NCBI RefSeq assembly: GCF_000426445.1
Contig: NZ_AUFJ01000010.1
Location: 124,001-188,000, forward strand
From: Brevibacterium album DSM 18261
GTDB taxonomy: Bacteria > Actinomycetota > Actinomycetes > Actinomycetales > Brevibacteriaceae
Length of the DNA: 64,000 nucleotides
Direction: 5' to 3'
Part shown: one piece after another, positions 62,561 through 64,000 of the stretch
Position numbering within the stretch: the first letter of the stretch is position 1
Layout: the number at the start of each line of letters is the position of its first letter
Made by a program: the position numbers and the translations under genes
Notes under the pieces: generated by a model
Told to the model about the DNA's origin: nothing
What the model saw: the letters and a program-made list of their open reading frames with translations, nothing else
The model's database searches: none

Positions 62561-62833
62561 ATGCACTGTGTGTACGTGTTCATCGCGTCGCCCATGGAGG
62601 TGTCCGGGGCCACGACATTGCCGAAGGCCGCCGCGGGCGACCCGGATCTTGCCCGCGACCTGTGCCTGTGGGACCGCGACCTCTCCATCGCCTTCCTCGC
62701 CGATCTCGCGATTCTCGAGGTCGCCCTGGGCAACGCGATGAGCGCGCGGCTGGAGCCGAAGTGGGGCATGGAGTGGTACACGAATCTGGACAGGCCGCAG
62801 AGGCGCTGCGTCAGTACGGTGCGCCTCGGCTGA
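62561..62833 (+). pseudogene. fragment of an Abi-like (abortive infection) protein
   Basis: An open segment of 90 residues contains LARDLCLWDRDLSIAFLADLAILEVALGNAMSARLEPKWGMEW (cut into parts here), which closely resembles the N-terminal core of Abi-like AbiD/F-type proteins of actinobacteria (usual pattern ELARDLYLWDRDL ... LEVALRNAM). The family has about 200-300 residues; here the frame stops shortly after the WY region, and no continuation is found in other frames up to sigA. No credible start or ribosome-binding site. I read it as a decayed copy. Recombined remnant of a defence gene, not functional. Confidence 0.6.
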
Positions 62834-62971
62834 CCGGTGAAGGCACACCACTCGGCTTAGCAGGCAGCCCGGAAAGAAGCAGACCCCTCACATCTGAGCT
62901 TCGCCGCGAGGCTTCGGGCGGGAGAGTCGAACTCAGCGTGGAGAGGCTTCCCGTCCCCGCGTCCTGAATGC

Positions 62972-63007
62972 ACCGACCCGCTGGCGCAGTGCGGCCGGCG
63001 GGTCGGT
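62972..63007 (-). terminator. terminator of sigA
   Basis: Perfect 10-bp arms ACCGACCCGC (62972-62981) and GCGGGTCGGT (62998-63007), 12 nt beyond the sigA stop codon. No T-run. Confidence 0.8.
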
Positions 63008-63019
63008 CACGAATCCGGC

Positions 63020-64000
63020 TCAGTCCAGGTAGTCGCGCAGGACCTGTGAGCGGGAGGGATGGCGCAGCTTCGCCATCGTCTTCGACTCTATCTGGCGGAT
63101 GCGCTCGCGGGTCACGCCGTAGACCTTCCCGATCTCGTCGAGCGTCTTGGGCTGGCCGTCATTGAGGCCGAACCTCATCGAGACCACGCCGGCCTCGCGC
63201 TCGGACAGCGTGTCGAGGACGGAGTGCAGCTGCTCCTGCAGGAGCGTGAAGCTCACGGAGTCGGCCGGGACGACCGCCTCGGAGTCCTCGATGAGGTCGC
63301 CGAACTCGGAGTCGCCGTCCTCGCCCAGCGGCGTGTGCAGCGAGATGGGCTCGCGGCCGTACTTCTGGACCTCGACGACGCGCTCGGGCGTCATGTCGAG
63401 CTCCTTGGCCAGCTCCTCCGGGGTGGGCTCGCGGCCCAGGTCCTGGAGCATCTGGCGCTGGACGCGGGCGAGCTTGTTGATGACCTCGACCATGTGGACG
63501 GGAATGCGGATGGTGCGCGCCTGATCTGCCATCGCACGCGTGATCGCCTGACGGATCCACCACGTCGCGTACGTGGAGAACTTGAAGCCCTTCGTGTAGT
63601 CGAACTTCTCGACGGCGCGGATGAGGCCCAGATTGCCTTCCTGAATGAGGTCGAGGAAGAGCATGCCGCGGCCGGTGTAGCGCTTGGCCAGCGAGACCAC
63701 GAGGCGGAGGTTGGCCTCGAGCAGGTGGTTCTTCGCGATCCGGCCGTCGTGGATGATCCACTGGTACTCACGCAGCAGCTTGGAGTCCGCGACCTCTCCC
63801 GTGCTCACGAGGTGGTCGGCGTACATGCCGGCCTCGATCCGCTTGGCGAGGTCGACCTCCTCCGCGGCGTTGAGCAGGGCGACCTTGCCGATCTGCTTGA
63901 GGTAGTCCTTGACCGGGTCCGCCGTCGCACCGGCGGAGACGACCTGCTGTGCCGGCTGGTCGTCGTCATCGGTGTTGGAGACGACGAAGCCCCCGGCCTC
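63020..64000 (-). CDS. sigA: RNA polymerase primary sigma factor, 5' part outside the window
   Basis: The last 327 codons are present; the frame continues to base 64000, so the Met at 63826 is internal. Region 1.2 ([20 protein letters not shown]), region 2.3-2.4 ([39 protein letters not shown]), region 3 ([20 protein letters not shown]), region 4.2 HTH ([20 protein letters not shown]). The C-terminus [11 protein letters not shown] is standard. Primary sigma (HrdB/SigA) recognising TTGACA/TANNNT promoters. Located downstream of the usual parE neighbourhood, with accessory genes between. Confidence 0.96.
   Translation of the reverse strand, partial: EAGGFVVSNTDDDDQPAQQVVSAGATADPVKDYLKQIGKVALLNAAEEVDLAKRIEAGMYADHLVSTGEVADSKLLREYQWIIHDGRIAKNHLLEANLRLVVSLAKRYTGRGMLFLDLIQEGNLGLIRAVEKFDYTKGFKFSTYATWWIRQAITRAMADQARTIRIPVHMVEVINKLARVQRQMLQDLGREPTPEELAKELDMTPERVVEVQKYGREPISLHTPLGEDGDSEFGDLIEDSEAVVPADSVSFTLLQEQLHSVLDTLSEREAGVVSMRFGLNDGQPKTLDEIGKVYGVTRERIRQIESKTMAKLRHPSRSQVLRDYLD

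Noticed and set aside
1..64000. CRISPR arrays, insertion sequences or prophage genes
   Set aside because: No spaced direct repeats, transposase, integrase or phage structural gene was found on either strand.

Overview
The window is a stretch of a high-GC Gram-positive (Actinomycetes, probably Micrococcales) chromosome. Evidence: very high GC; many GTG and TTG starts; several actinobacterial conserved families (DUF3145, DUF3000, DUF3093, DUF3710, DUF4193, SepH); a coproporphyrin-dependent haem set (HemE, HemY, HemQ, HemH); a Leu-codon leader peptide before leuA; and a primary sigma factor gene near a type IIA topoisomerase B gene. I cannot name the genus with confidence. There is no prophage, insertion sequence or CRISPR array.

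Layout. 1-12.1 kb: the 3' end of fabF, a ChaB/Rho_N protein, two tandem tRNA-Asn genes, a DMT permease, a GT4 glycosyltransferase, GluQ-RS, a DHA2 efflux pump, a degenerate EAL protein, a Nei-type DNA glycosylase, and an amidase plus M20 hydrolase pair. 12.1-17.6 kb: DUF3145, a CAT-anticodon tRNA, two small orphan genes, then uppS, recO and leuA with its leader. 17.6-22.9 kb: envelope and redox genes (a six-Cys Pro-rich membrane protein, an L,D-transpeptidase, a RibD-C reductase, an alpha/beta hydrolase, MsrB, GNAT). 22.9-26.7 kb: hemE-hemY-hemQ and a flavin reductase. 26.8-35.3 kb: DUF3000, RNase D, dxs, a DUF5129/TPM-like protein and aconitase. 35.3-42.4 kb: an RNA uridine methyltransferase, DUF3710, dut, DUF3093, DUF4193, hemH and sepH. 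42.4-50.2 kb: cydA-cydB-cydDC (a fused exporter) diverging from a BlaI repressor and an M56 protease. 50.2-56.4 kb: a complete Mrp antiporter operon (mrpA/B fusion, C, D, E, F, G) plus one extra membrane protein gene. 56.9-64 kb: a ParE/GyrB-type topoisomerase subunit, a lipoprotein amidase, a VapBC module, a VOC protein, a GDPD, an Abi-like remnant and the 3' part of sigA.

How the genes work together. The haem genes supply cofactor to cytochrome bd, and CydDC is needed for its assembly. Three CTAC-N5-GTAG dyads lie in the cydA-blaI intergenic region, which suggests that the BlaI/M56 pair controls bd oxidase. leuA carries a translation-coupled attenuator. Several genes (MFS pump, leuL, DUF3000, hemH, the lipoprotein amidase, the alpha/beta hydrolase) have a TANNNT box 6-7 nt before the start codon, as expected for leaderless mRNAs. 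fabF and dxs both have short tandem duplications that repeat their stop codons in frame.

I found no wholly new multi-gene system. The best leads are BlaI/M56 control of cytochrome bd, the leuA leader, the stop-codon repeats and the catalytically dead EAL protein.
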